NCBI RefSeq assembly: GCF_016801865.2
Contig: NC_068938.1
Location: 10,230,520 to 10,294,519 of the forward strand
Origin: Culex pipiens pallens
Taxonomy: Eukaryota > Arthropoda > Insecta > Diptera > Culicidae
Length of the DNA stretch: 64,000 nucleotides
Direction of reading: 5' to 3'
Below the pieces are notes generated by a model. The model saw nothing but the letters and a program-made list of their open reading frames with translations, made no database searches and was not told the origin of the DNA. The translations under genes were made by a program, and so were the position numbers. Positions 36,293-47,698 of this stretch are shown here, piece by piece; within the stretch, counting starts at the first letter, position 1, and the number at the start of each line of letters is the position of its first letter.

Positions 36293-36294
36293 TA

Positions 36295-37836
36295 TTTTTC
36301 CAATTATTATCTGATAAAAATGTTGCAATTGAAGTTAAGGAATACAATGAAAAATGGAGAATTTAAAATGAATTAAATGGAAATCTTCAAAGTAAAGCTG
36401 CTAAAAAAGAATGAATAAAGACGAATAAAATAGAATGTTTAAAAAAATTTCACTTAGATAAAAATAATTGATTATATAATTAATTATTTTGGCTTGAATT
36501 TTTTAGTAGTTGAATAGCTATTAAATATATTTAAAATATCAGAAAAAAAATTATGTAGAAAGCAGTTATGCAGTCCTTTGCAACACAATAACATTCCACA
36601 ATTTGATTAAAAAAATAATCAACACAATATTTTTGAAAATACAAATTTTACCAACTTTGTTTCTTTGAGTTTTTAGGCTCATAGGAAAAAAAGAATGTTC
36701 AAATTTTTGATTTCATATGTTTAAAAAAAAATAAAGGAGCAGTTCATTGCAGATTTTTTTTCAAATTGCTCCAGCATTGCAGTGCAGAACATTTCACTAA
36801 ATTTGATCATCAATATCACAACTCTAGAACTAGCAATTGAGGCTCGAATCCATTGATCGATCGCTATCAATCAAGCCGCAATCCGTGCGCCCATCATTCC
36901 ATCACATTCCCATTCCCACACTATCTGGCGGCGTGTGCTCTTCCGTATAGTTATTTGTTGTTATTTCTATGCGTCTAAATACGGGCGTTGATTGCGAAAT
37001 CGAAAGTTTTTCCGGCTGACCTGCATTTTCCGGGCCGTTGCCTCTATTAGTCGTCCGTCCGTTGGTTCGGTTCAGTTTGGTCAGCCATCGCGCTATCGCT
37101 GCTCTCCGTAAGCTTATCTCGATTAGTAGACCAATTTATATAGAAAATTACAAAACATACTCCCCTTGAAGTGCTGTGTTTATTTATTTACCTATTGGTC
37201 GCTGCTATTTATTATGACTTGAAGTACAAACTTGTTGGCGCTGCCGACGCTGGTCCGCGTGTCCGATGTTCGATTTGATTGCTGATTTGTTGCTGCCGAT
37301 AAGTTTATATTGGTTCTAACTGGTGTTGTTGTTCAGCTGCTGAAACTGGTTGCAACCGCCAACCGTTGGCTGGAGTCCCTTCTTCAAGAGGTACCCCGGC
37401 CACGAGAGTTGGTACAAGTTTTTGGCGGGGAAATTTCGTGCTGGCCAGATCCAGTTACATGTGAGCAGCGCCGGGCCCCATTCAAATTGACACTAAGCTG
37501 GCACTCGGACAAGTGCGAATCGAATTATCGACTCTATCCGATCTGGCTGGCTGATTCGCGTGTGTATGTGTGTGTGTGTGTGAGCGCAGCGCAGCCATAT
37601 TGAACAGCTTTATGGGAAAATTTTCCCGTTGGCACGAACCGGCTTGCGGCCGCAGCGGCAGATTGTGCAATGTTTTGGGTTAATGTCGACAAATGGGTGG
37701 ACATTCTCGGTGAAAATGGTTATTTTAAATAATTTTCTTGTTAAATTTGAGGTTTTATTTTAATTAATGAAAAGTTACCAAAGACTCTATTTTTTAAATG
37801 ATTAATGAAACAAAATTAATTAAATTTTTAAAGGTC
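36295..37836. other. AT-rich spacer then GC-balanced island
   Basis: 36295-36840 is AT-rich with nothing recognised. 36840-37690 is a unique-looking island with a GT microsatellite at 37560-37582; its longest frame (97 codons, from 37310) has no domain. A CTTATCTCGATTAG motif lies near 37112. Confidence 0.4.
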
Positions 37837-38270
37837 AGCTCGACGTCGTCGTGCTGTCTTGTCGCACCCGCCATTTCGACGTTCCGAGAAAAACACTGTG
37901 CATTGTTCCGAAGTTTGGTTGAAGTAGGTTGCCGGAGACCCGAGTAATAATTACAAATGTTTACAGTAATCTAACTTGAACTTGCGTCGAACACGTTCTG
38001 ACCTGAAATCCCTTTGGCCAGTTGTCGCACTTACATCGATTTTCAGGGAGTGACAAGATAGCACGACGAGATTGATACTTCTTTCATATGTAAAGTGACA
38101 AAAATGCACGGAGTTTTTTCGGTTTTTATTGAATATCTCAGGATTGAAATCGAATTTTGGGGATCTGTGATGGTTAAAAGATGAGGCATTGTGAGCTGCA
38201 CAAAATGGCGTTCTTAACTCAATTTGGCCCAAAATGCACGTACGACAAGTTAGCATAACGGCGACGAGTT
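37837..38270. mobile_element. TIR element with three TIR copies, copy 2
   Basis: Same family as 22494-22999, with CTCGACGTCGTCGTGCTGTC at the left, GCATAACGGCGACGAG at the right and the internal inverted GACAAGATAGCACGACGA at about 38054. It lies just upstream of the RNase H retroelement. Confidence 0.8.
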
Positions 38271-38391
38271 GGCAAGTTATGAAAACATTAAAATCAAAGC
38301 CTTGTTATCAAAATGTTTTGAAAAAATATGTGTTTATCATGATTAAAATTATCCGATTTGATTCAAACAAAAACAAACAAACGTCATGAAT

Positions 38392-40111
38392 ATATAATAA
38401 CAAACAAACGTCAAGAGATAATTACCGAAAGAATGCAATATGCCCTCAACTGTACTTTTGAGTGGTGCAAAAATGAAGGGCTTAACATAAACCCTAAGAA
38501 GACTGTAGTTGTCCCGTTTACTCGTAAGAGAAAGATCCTTACTCTAGATGGGTCCGCTTTGGAATTTTCTAAGAATGTGAAGTATCTGGGGATCACTCTA
38601 GATGCAAAATTAAACTGGAACTTACACTTAGATCAGGCTGTTCAAAAAGCCACAACTGCATTATGGGTATCTAGGAAGACCTTTGGAATGAAATGGGGAC
38701 TTAAACCGAAGATGATATCCTGGATCTATTCGGCCATAATAAGACCCAGATTAACTTACGCTGCCTTGGTATGGTGGCCAAAAACAAAACAAAAAACAGC
38801 GCAAAAAAAAACTAGAAAAACTACAGCGTTTAATCTGCATATCCATCACTGGAGCAATGCGAAGTACACCAACGAATGCTCTAAATGCTGCTCTTCATCT
38901 CCTCCCGTTGTACCAATACGTTCAAATGGAGGCTGGAAAGAGTGCGCTTAGACTAAGAAGAAATGAGAATTTATTCAAGAATTGTAAGGAACATCTAGGA
39001 ATTTTAAAAGAACTTAACATAGATCCACATGTGTTTATGAACGAGGACTGGATGGAATATACCTTGAACCTTGATATAACATACAAAGTGATTTTAACTG
39101 ATCGCCAAGTATGGGAATCAGGAGGTCCAAGCCTACCTCCGGGAGCAATCATATTCTACACGGATGGATCAAAAATGGGTAATAAAACAGGAGCGGGGAT
39201 CACGGGGCCAGGACTAAGTATTTCGGCTCCTATGGGACGCTGGACTACTGTATTTTTGGCCGAGATATATGCTATTTTAGAATGTGCATCAGCGTGTCTG
39301 AAGAGAAACTATAGGTATTCTACAATCTGTATTTTCTCTGATAGTCAAGCTGCTTTGAATGCTTTGAATTCTTCCAAATGCCAATCTAGATTGGTTTGGG
39401 AGTGTGTAATTCTTCTGAAAAAACTGGGTAATAAAAATCGAGTATTCTTGTACTGGGTTCCAGGCCACTGCGGGATTGAAGGGAATGAAAAGGCCGATTT
39501 GTTTGCCAGGAAAGGCTCAGATGACCTTTTTGTTGGTCCGGAGCCATTCTGTGGAGTGTCGAAATGCGTTCTGAAAATGGAAATTACAAAATGGGAAAAT
39601 TCCATGATACAACAGAATTGGATTGCCTCGCATTCTGCAAAGCAATCCAAGTTGTTTATCACCCCTAGCAATCAGAAAACGTCGCGAATACTTGGTCTGA
39701 ATAAACGGTCACTAAACATATACATTGGATTAATTACAGGACATTGCCCATCACGGTATCACTTGAAAAAGCTAACGCGAAGTCAAACTGATATCTGTAG
39801 GCTCTGTGACTGTGAAGTGGAAACTTCAAGGCACTTACTGTGTGAGTGTGGTGCACTGATTGCAAAAAGAATTAAATTTTTCAATAAAGGGATTTTAACT
39901 CCCTCAGAAATTTATTCAGAAAATCCCACTTCGGTTGTTGACTTCATTCTCGAAGCAATGCCAAACTGGGGTATATCGCATCCTCAGTCAGTGGCGGTCA
40001 CCCTAAATGGTGACTTGTCACCCTGAAAATATGCGACAGTAATTAGGGGTACACTACAATAGATCAACTAAATGGTCGCAGTAGTCTTAAATCCCACAAA
40101 AAAAAAAAAAA
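38392..40111 (+). mobile_element. 5'-truncated non-LTR retrotransposon with RNase H
   Basis: Bounded by a direct repeat ACGTCATGAAT at 38381-38391 and 40112-40122 and ending in a poly-A run (40097-40112). The 5' end is cut inside the reverse transcriptase domain. At the 5' junction AACAAACAAACGTCA occurs twice (38372-38386 and 38399-38413), a small junction duplication. The combination of reverse transcriptase, RNase H and a CCHC-like tail places it in the I/R1/LOA group of non-LTR elements. Confidence 0.88.
38408..40026 (+). pseudogene. Reverse transcriptase (C-terminal part) and RNase H, frameshifted
   Basis: The first segment encodes the region after the catalytic YxDD box: GLNINPKKT (motif D-like) and YLGITLD (motif E-like), then the thumb. 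The reading frame then jumps by one base. The break fits a nine-A run at 38803-38811, where one extra A throws off the frame. The second segment, open from 38857 to 40026, carries a complete RNase H domain. Numbering from 38857, FYTDGS gives Asp103, the AEIYA motif Glu136, FSDSQAAL Asp162, VPGHCGIEGNEKAD His204 and Asp214, so the active-site set is intact. A Cys/His motif (CRLCDCEVETSRHLLCEC) follows near the C terminus. The copy lacks the 5' half and ORF1 and is dead. It would have acted in target-primed reverse transcription. Confidence 0.9.
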
Positions 40112-40122
40112 ACGTCATGAAT

Positions 40123-40744
40123 TCAGACTGTCCATCAGATTTGGTTTTAAAAAATCTTGATTTTTGCCGATTTTTTCCCAAGACCAGAAAGAATTTTCCC
40201 AGAATTTTCTACAGCAAATTACACTAAATCTGGAATCTGAATAATTTTTGTTTAGTCTTTTGTCAAATTTTAAAATAGAAAATAAATTAAAGACAACCGA
40301 TATTTATGCAGTTGACACAAAAAATATTGCAAAATGGGAAAAACTTTCTAAATTCAGTAATAAAATAAAACAAAATACTTTTTTAAGTTTTTATCAACTG
40401 GGACACTTCTTAGCTTTGATTTAAACTTTAAATCCTGATTTTTTTTCTTAAAACAGATTTAAAAACATAAAACTTTTGGAAAGAATATTTTAGTGAATTC
40501 TTAGATACTTTGCAAATTTTTGACAGACGCATATTAGTCGATTTGCTTGAAGCTTTTTGTTACTCTTTTTGCTTAAAATTAAGAAAATGCCTAAAATGTA
40601 AAATTATATTTTATTTTTCCACTCAAATTAAACCAATTGTTTAACTTTAAATTCGTTCAACATTTACCCATCACCAAAATTTCAGAACATGGAAAAAACA
40701 GAAAAGACAAAAAAATACAAAAAGAATCTATAGCCAAGTAACAA
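40123..40744. other. AT-rich spacer
   Basis: No gene or repeat recognised between the retroelement and the TIR element at 40747. Confidence 0.4.
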
Positions 40745-40746
40745 TA

Positions 40747-42665
40747 GGGTACGTTATCCGTTAGTGGACCCCTTTCCTAAGGTGGACCCTCTGAAGGGTT
40801 TTTGATGAAAAAATCAATAAAATCACAATTTCAATCGTGTTGTTACCTGCAAATCTTTTATTTGGCACACGGAGAAAAAAGCGTTCCGAAAATCGTGAAC
40901 AAATGTGCATGTTTTTGCGTAAAATATTTGTTCATGTGATCGTGAACTCGTGCACGATTGTATGAACAAAAAACTACGTTTTCATGAACAGAAATGATAA
41001 AAATCATGAACTAAAGTTCACGATTGTAAAGAAGCGTTACGTTACGTTTTTAAACATAATAATCTTATTATTGTGCAGGTTGTACAGCCATTTAAATATG
41101 GGGTTCTCTAAAAAAATAAAGGCAAATCCCTAAGCCGCCGTCACAGTGAGTAACGGCTTCTTACCAAAATTATTAGTTAAAAACTGCATTTTGCCCACTA
41201 CGGCTGATCGATATACTTAAAACTTTCAACACACAATCCAGAAAACTTAACATTTTTTATTAGCTCCCAATCATTTTTTTCACATTTAAAAAGAGTTCTT
41301 TAAATCGTGAACACATTCCCACGTTGTTCCCTGAAATCGTGAACAGTGTTCATGATTTCGATAACAAGCTAAGCGTTATGCTGCTGGCGTTACGATTTTT
41401 CGTGAACACCTGTTCACGATTTGCTTTTTGTTCATGGAAATTGTTCATGGTACGTTTTCGTACCGTGGAATATCACCTTGTTCCAGATTTCGTGGCACAT
41501 TGTTCACGATTTTCGGAACGCTTTTTTCTCCGTGCATGTTCAGCATCATTTAAATCAATGTTGACTGATATTGAATTGTCCATTTTACCAAAATAAGTGT
41601 TCTGAGTTCGACATCTGAAATGAGCCATGGCCACTAGCATTTTCACAACAAAACTGCATTTATATTTTATGATTAAATTAACTATTAAATCACTTTTTGA
41701 CTGATTATTTAACTTTACCAAGTCGAAATAATGCAAGTTTAAGGAACTTTACTAAAATAAAGCGAAGAACTGCTCATTTTCGAGCAAAAATTAGGGGGAC
41801 CCAATATAGGACAACGAAAATCCAAACTGTTCTAAAAGTGGACCCTTGTTTATTAAACCTTCAAAAATGAAGAAAACTGTGTATTTAAGCAAAGTTTCTC
41901 TTAAACATACAATAAATGCTTGTTGTTATCAACCTAAACGCATATTTTTTTCAATTATGAGTTTACATATAGCTGTTTTCATGTTAAAAGTACCAAAAAT
42001 GCTGAAGCCGTAAAAAATATAATTAATCAAAACTATGGTCAATTGTACTTAACTGAAGCATCATAATTGCAGTTTGAAATGATATTTTATATTAATAAAT
42101 CAAAAACAAAACATTATTTTTAAATAAACATGCGTGGTTTTATCAGCAAATGTAAACATTGTTTAGTTTTCGGTCAACCATTTATGTGATTAATATGAAA
42201 AAATGTGCATCAAAATTATTATTATTTTTATGTTTACAGTGATTTTTGAAACGTTTTCTCTGATCTTTTTCGGAAATAAATGTGTTTAAATGTCTGTTAG
42301 GTTATTTTGTTGTTTAAAGCCAAATTTGTAAACAAAACATATTTGTTTATGATGAAAAGTGAGCAAAATCCATCTTTTATTCATTATATCTATCATTAGA
42401 CCTACCCGGGTCCACAATCGGATTATGGACCCAGGTCTACTATAGGAAAAGGGGGTCCATAACAGGCGAAACAAACTTTTTTTCAAATGGCTATTTTTCT
42501 GCTCAAAAACAAATAAATTGATGAAACAAGTAGTCAATTTTTTTCAAAAGACTTCAGTTTTCATTGTTTTGTACAAAGAGTTATGAAAAAGTGCTTAAAA
42601 TATTGAAAATTTGTGAAAAATGTGTTTCGGCTCTACTAGGGGGTCCACTTATGGTTAAAATACCC
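40747..42665. mobile_element. TIR element with GGGTA ends and GTGGACCC repeats, 1.9 kb
   Basis: The left end GGGTACGTTATCCGTTAGTG is inverted at the right (CACTTATGGTTAAAATACCC), flanked by TA (40745-40746, 42666-42667). The TIR core GTGGACCC or its complement recurs internally near 41843 and 42405-42470. It holds a nested CACGGAG element. No transposase frame; probably non-autonomous. Confidence 0.75.
40868..41534. mobile_element. CACGGAG-family element, 667 bp, nested
   Basis: Inverted ends of 35 bp (starting CACGGAGAAAAAAGCGTTCC) are identical in sequence, flanked by CA on both sides. Inside are many copies of TCGTGAACA in both orientations. The 135 bp copy at 5315-5449 shares the ends. 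Confidence 0.88.
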
Positions 42666-42667
42666 TA

Positions 42668-42961
42668 CCTTGATTTTTTTGTCATGCTTTTTAAGAATTA
42701 TTCGATCATATATATTTTTACAGAAAATTTATTTTATCATTCATGATATTCAAGCAGAAAAAAACCTATTGAATTCGTTTAGTAGAAGTTTGAATTATTA
42801 ATTCAACTTATGAAATTTTCCCGTCTTGTCAGTCGAATTCTTAAGTAGTCCGTCTTTATCCCGGAAAATTAAAACCCGATTTCCTTTCGGTATTCCCATT
42901 TTTCCCCAAGGTGGTCACTGAATAGTTTGCTCTTGATAATATCTACATAATTTAGCAGATT
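42668..42961. other. Spacer between two insertions
   Basis: No gene recognised; the last bases form the left target duplication of the gag-only element. Confidence 0.4.
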
Positions 42962-43087
42962 TTTTTTTTAGCTTCTCCTCCGTGTACGCACGAGTGCAAG
43001 CAGCAGTCAAGTGCTCAGTGCTCCATCGTTTTTTCGAAAATTTTCGCCGTAATTTACCGTGATTAGCCGCGAGTTTGCTCTAACAGC

Positions 43088-44503
43088 ATGCCAAGGGCCG
43101 GCCGTGGCCGTGGCAGTTCGAGTGCGGCCTCGAAAAACCCGCGAAGTTCGTCTACCGGCCGTGTGCAAAAAGGTAAACAAACCAACGCCGCGTCGACCGC
43201 CATCGCGCCGGGGAGTGTGAGCGCCAAAGGATTCGACCCCAAGTTACTACACGCTAATTACCGCGTCCAGGATCGCAGCCCTATTAGGCTCCGTTCAGCT
43301 ACTTCCGGCAATCCGTCGACCGATGGCGCTTCAACATCCGCCAACATTCCCACCAGTAACAAGTTCGCGAGGCTGAGTGACGAGGAAAGCAGCTACAACA
43401 ACACCGACGGTAGCACTACCGCCGACGACGACGACGATGGTCGTGCACGGAAAAAAGTGCCGACGCCAAAAAAAGTAATTACTCCAAAGGAACGACGACC
43501 ACCACCAATTTTTGTTTTGGACACGTTGGCGGACGATGTTGACGAGCAGCTGGAAGGCCTCGTGTACTGCCTCAAAATAGGTAAAGCGTCAGTGCAAGTG
43601 TTCACATTTGACCAAAAGAACTTCGACCTGGTTGTGGAGAAATTTAAGCGTAAAAACTTCAAATTCTACACATTTGACCCCGAGCAGAAGACCGCTGTAA
43701 AGATTGTCTTGCAGGGGTACCAAGACCGCCCGACCTCCGTCCTCAAGGAGCACCTCTCGGGTGCCGGAATAACACCGCGAGACATAAAAGTCCTCTCGCG
43801 GAAGACAACAGTCACAGGTACACACACACTGTACCTGTTGTACTTCGACCGCGGCACCGTCAAGATTCAAGACCTGCGGCGGACTAAGGCGTTGGACGGT
43901 TTTTGGGTAAACTGGCGGTTTTACTCCAAAAATCCGACGGACGCAGCGCAATGTCACCGTTGCCAGAAATTCGGCCACGGCTCGCGGAACTGCAACCTCC
44001 AGCCCCGCTGCGTGAAGTGCGGTGAGTCACACCTCTCGGAGGTGTGCGCACTGCCACGAAAGGCGGACTTGGGGGAAAACGCAGAACAAACCAAGCCGCG
44101 CGTAAAGTGCGCGAACTGCGGCGGTAACCATACCGGTAATTACCGCGGATGCGTCGCGCGCAAGTCCTACCTCGAGGAGCAGGAAAAGAGGAAGAAGAAA
44201 GCAGCAGCGTCCCACCCTCCTCAACGAAGTACGAGTGCAGCCGTTCCTGCAGCTGGCCAGCGTACGGTTCCAGCGGACAACCCAGCGAACCCTCCTGGAT
44301 GGGGGCGATCGTTTGCCAGCGTGGTCGCGGCTGGTAGCGGTAATGCGGCCCAGCAAGAAGTCACCGGGGAAGATCTCTTTACCCTGCCGGAGTTCTTTGC
44401 TCTCGCGGGGGAGATGATGACGCGGTTTCGGAGCTGCCGTAACAAGGCGGAGCAATTTCTAGCCCTCGGGGAATTAATGATTAAGCACATCTATAAAGGA
44501 TAA
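43088..44503 (+). CDS. Jockey-type ORF1 (gag-like nucleic-acid-binding protein)
   Basis: An intact 471-codon ORF. The N-terminal 140 residues are basic and Ser/Thr-rich with an Asp run (about residues 112-117). A central folded region follows at about 140-285, corresponding to the domain that precedes the zinc knuckles in jockey-clade proteins. Three knuckles come next: CHRCQKFGHGSRNC (from about 289, CX2CX4HX4C), CVKCGESHLSEVC (from 308, CX2CX3HX4C) and CANCGGNHTGNYRGC (from 341, CX2CX3HX6C). This trio is the jockey-clade ORF1 signature. The protein would coat the element RNA and bring it to chromatin. The start at 43088 is the first ATG after the leader. The frame is less AT-rich than its surroundings and free of stops, implying recent insertion. 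It is not a host gene unless domesticated. Confidence 0.92.
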   Translation: MPRAGRGRGSSSAASKNPRSSSTGRVQKGKQTNAASTAIAPGSVSAKGFDPKLLHANYRVQDRSPIRLRSATSGNPSTDGASTSANIPTSNKFARLSDEESSYNNTDGSTTADDDDDGRARKKVPTPKKVITPKERRPPPIFVLDTLADDVDEQLEGLVYCLKIGKASVQVFTFDQKNFDLVVEKFKRKNFKFYTFDPEQKTAVKIVLQGYQDRPTSVLKEHLSGAGITPRDIKVLSRKTTVTGTHTLYLLYFDRGTVKIQDLRRTKALDGFWVNWRFYSKNPTDAAQCHRCQKFGHGSRNCNLQPRCVKCGESHLSEVCALPRKADLGENAEQTKPRVKCANCGGNHTGNYRGCVARKSYLEEQEKRKKKAAASHPPQRSTSAAVPAAGQRTVPADNPANPPGWGRSFASVVAAGSGNAAQQEVTGEDLFTLPEFFALAGEMMTRFRSCRNKAEQFLALGELMIKHIYKG

Positions 44504-44719
44504 AAAACTGTGATCTAGTTTTAAGCTTTCTCTATTTCTATCCCCTTTTCCTAGCAAGTTTAGTAAGTTTTTTTTTTTAATTTTTCTTACTCTTGGTAAC
44601 ACCTTTATTTACAAGCAATAACTGTTCCAAAATGGATTATGATGTAACACACAGCTGAAAGGAACTCCAAAACTCTGTTTTGTACCTCAAAAGAACTTAT
44701 TGTATCTTGATTATTCACC

Positions 44720-44725
44720 AATAAA
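44720..44725 (+). terminator. AATAAA polyadenylation signal of the gag-only element
   Basis: AATAAA lies 18 bases before the TTGAATTTGAATT tail of the element, in the correct place to end its transcript. Confidence 0.6.
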
Positions 44726-44756
44726 ACCGAATTTGAATTTGAATTTTTTTTAGCTT

Positions 44757-45690
44757 TCGTTATAATCATTTTTTTAAGGTGACATAAAACGTTATATGAA
44801 AATTTTAATGGCTTAAGTTTATTGAACATATTTCAATTCCACTTAAGAATTAAAGATGATAAATGTATTGCAATAATATCAAATCGAGTCTGCCCTATTA
44901 CATCAACATTTTTCTTTAAAAACGCTTAAAACTTTATCTGAGCTATTTTTTTTTCTTCACAACTTATTTTTATTAGGTCCTTTTAGGTGCAGCGACTAGG
45001 TTAGGACCGAGGATCAGAAGTTCAACAAATAATAAAAAATAAAATAAAAAGACCATAACTGAATAAGATGATCATTTTCTCGTGCCATGTGTCAGCAAGT
45101 GTGCGATCACGAGTCTGAGCTATTTCTATATTGCGATAATAAGCAATTTTTAAAAATAAGCCTAAAAATTATGTCCGTCCAAATCATATCTGATCCTGGA
45201 ATAAGCTTCCATAAAAATAGCAATATTTTTCAAATCCCAATTCGAATGTTTTTTGAAAATTCTGTCTCAACCTCTTAAAGAAAATCCAAAAAATTAGGAA
45301 GGCAAAAATAGTTATAGGTAGTTTTAAAATATTTAATTTCCATTGAAAAAACTTGAGCAATCAATTGGAAAGTATTTGAAGCAATTTGTTTATTTATTTT
45401 TTTTATTTTGTTATCAAATTAGGCAATTTTACCAAAACTTTTAACTTTCATGAATTCTTGAATTGTAAATGTTGACAGAACAACTGTTTTACTGTACAAC
45501 ACATTTTGTGATACTTTTATAGAAAATATTAACAGTTAAACTTGAAATTCAAAATTTATATGATTTTCCTGACTTCGTCGAGGCCGAGGAACAAAAACTT
45601 TTTTACAATTTGTAGAAGAATCAAATTCTTACATTTATCATATTTACCGATTTTTTCTCAACAATACTAAATATTTATAACTTATTATTA
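44757..45690. other. AT-rich spacer
   Basis: No gene. A short run of A-rich motifs (AATAATAAAAAATAAAATAAAAAG, about 45027-45050) after a GC-balanced stub at 44975-45020 may be the tail of an old retroelement. Confidence 0.35.
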
Positions 45691-46033
45691 GTATATGAAA
45701 AAACTGCAATAACGATGAGAATCACTCCTGCTCCAACTCGTGATAATCAACAATAATCCGGCAGCGGATTCAGGAAACATATTAAGCTTCGCCAAGTTCG
45801 TAATCACCCACATGACTACCGGCCCAGCCGCTCAAAGCCCACCAACTAAAACATCATAATAGTTGTTTATCACTTTTGCTTCGAAACTTTTGTCAACAAT
45901 CGGTTCCCGAAAACTTTCGTCCTCACCCTCTCTTGGAAATTCCGGCCATACGGTCACCCAACCAACCAAAGTGGCAAAGTTTGACAAAACTTTTCCCAGA
46001 ACTTCCGCGCGATGACTCCTCTTCCCCACTCAC
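45691..46033. other. GC-balanced island, left part; possible minus-strand intron start
   Basis: Unique-looking sequence. If the first exon at 46034-46079 is real, the GTGAGT donor at its border opens an intron that would run through this block on the minus strand. No further exon is recognised here. Confidence 0.3.
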
Positions 46034-46079
46034 CAACGAATAAAAGCAACAGTTTTGCTCGCGCGCGTTCGACAACACT
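46034..46079 (-). promoter_or_regulatory. Candidate promoter and non-coding first exon
   Basis: On the minus strand a consensus arthropod initiator TCAGTG occurs at 46081-46076, with the A at 46079. Forty-six bases later the strong donor GTGAGT follows TTCGTTG. Upstream are GCATCGTCAG and a CTGATAAGTCGC GATA-type site near 46170. There is no ATG in the exon and no clear downstream promoter element. It could be an alternative start of the same minus-strand gene as the exon at 62334-62426. This is inference. Confidence 0.3.
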
Positions 46080-46081
46080 GA

Positions 46082-47698
46082 CGATGCTGCCGATGTTAAG
46101 GGGAAGCACGGGGCTTAGTCCTAACCTAAAACGAGCGAAGAGTCGAACGAACGAACGAACCAAGCGACTTATCAGCTAATTTCGATCTCTTATTCCTACA
46201 AATTCTTGATTGAAATTTTGTGATAATTACAACATTGTTTTCCAAAGAGATATTGTTCTTGTTGTTTGGCTTGTTAGAGGTTGAGCAGGCTGGCTGGTTG
46301 GTTGGTGGTGGACCGGATGGTTCGAGTTTGGGCTTAGTTGGGTTGGTTGGGAAGAGAGCCGACCGACCGACTGGCTCGTTATCAGGTCACCGGTTGGTTG
46401 AGTGGTTTACTTCTGAACAGTGATTTTTGCGGAACTTGGTGGGGAGTTGAGCAGAGCTTGTGGTTTGGATAGTTCCTGCTTTTTCCTGTTTTGAAATTAG
46501 CTCTAAACGATTTTTAATTTGAAAAAATGTTTTTTTCAAGATTAAATAACTTTGGTTTTTGTCAAGTGTGAAAAAATAACTATTAAAAACAGATGGCTCA
46601 TAAATTCCCTTGAATTTACCTGAGTACTATACCATATTTCCATCACAAAACGGCCACTTTCCACAACTATCCTTTCTACAACAAAACACATATCATCCTT
46701 CCATCGCCAGTAAATCACGAAACTCCTAGCAGCACCTTCAGCAAACGGGGGGGCATTTTTCCCAGTACACTTTTCCCCCCGACCACACTAGATCGTGATT
46801 CCTTACTTTTATTAATTCCACGAGAAATGGGCACAAAATCGATGGCCACGGCAGCCTTCCCGCAGCAGCAGTGTTCAATGGCTTTTTTCTCACCTTCAAC
46901 TGTGTTGAATCCACGCCGCAATGATCCGCGAGCCCCAGAGGTTAACACATGTCGGTGTTTAACTCCGGACAAGCGGTCAATCTCGACCCGGGAGAACGTC
47001 GACGGCGGACGGGGAATTTCGCGAATAACCTTTTGAACTGACATGCTGCACTTTTCGCTCTCTCTCCCTCTCGCGGTGGAAGGGCCTCGTTATGGGCTTG
47101 ATTTATGCCTCGGCAGGGCACATTCTGGTCCAGGGGTTGAAGTCCCGGAGGAGATATTCCAACAGTCTAATGGGCTGCAAATGAGGCTTAAGCCGGTTAC
47201 GTCCCTTGAGAGCGCGCGGGATGCGGGATTCTGTGCGGGGATCTGGACCTGGAAATCGCCAGGAATGTGCTGGCTTGAGAGGTTGGTTGGTTCAAGAAAT
47301 GATGGCAGTGTCGATGATGACGACAACGGAATCACGGGGTTGATGGTGGAAGTGAATTTGCTAGGGTGATGCGCAGAAATCCAGCAGTCTGATGTGTTCC
47401 AGTTTTTTTACATTTAAAATAACTGTAAACTATATCTTCAGGCTGCCGCCGCAAACATTTCAAAGTTCAGTAAAAAAAATATAAAGGCAGAAAGAGATTT
47501 CAAGAAAATATCGAATTGTATTGCAAAATTACTTTATTCAGACTTTTTCTGACTTTTTGTTGTAAAAATGCGTTCATAAAACATTCATACAAAATCACTC
47601 TCTGTAGATAGTAACTTGCTTTGCAATGTATCTTTTGGAGAACATTTCACTTTATTTTTTAGAGGAAACAATATTCTATTTGCTTAAGAAATCTCTTA
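46082..47698. other. GC-balanced island, no gene supported
   Basis: Unique-looking DNA with GAAC and TTGG short tandem motifs (46147-46162, 46285-46305). Frames of about 108 codons at 46715-47044 (minus) and 47043-47369 (plus) have no recognisable domain. AT-rich after about 47400. Confidence 0.4.

Larger units (their letters stand above)
42975..44743 (+). mobile_element. Gag-only jockey-like non-LTR element, 1.77 kb
   Basis: A 13 bp direct repeat, TTTTTTTTAGCTT, sits exactly at both edges (42962-42974 and 44744-44756). The element has a 113 bp 5' leader beginning CTCCTCCGTGTACGC, one ORF, a 240 bp 3' UTR, an AATAAA at 44720-44725 and a TTGAATTTGAATT tail. There is no ORF2 at all: no reverse transcriptase or endonuclease remnant follows the gag stop. 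The duplications show it inserted in this form. Confidence 0.85.

Noticed and set aside
43393..44490. Long minus-strand frames opposite the gag ORF
   Set aside because: Shadow frames of a GC-richer coding sequence; the plus frame has three zinc knuckles.
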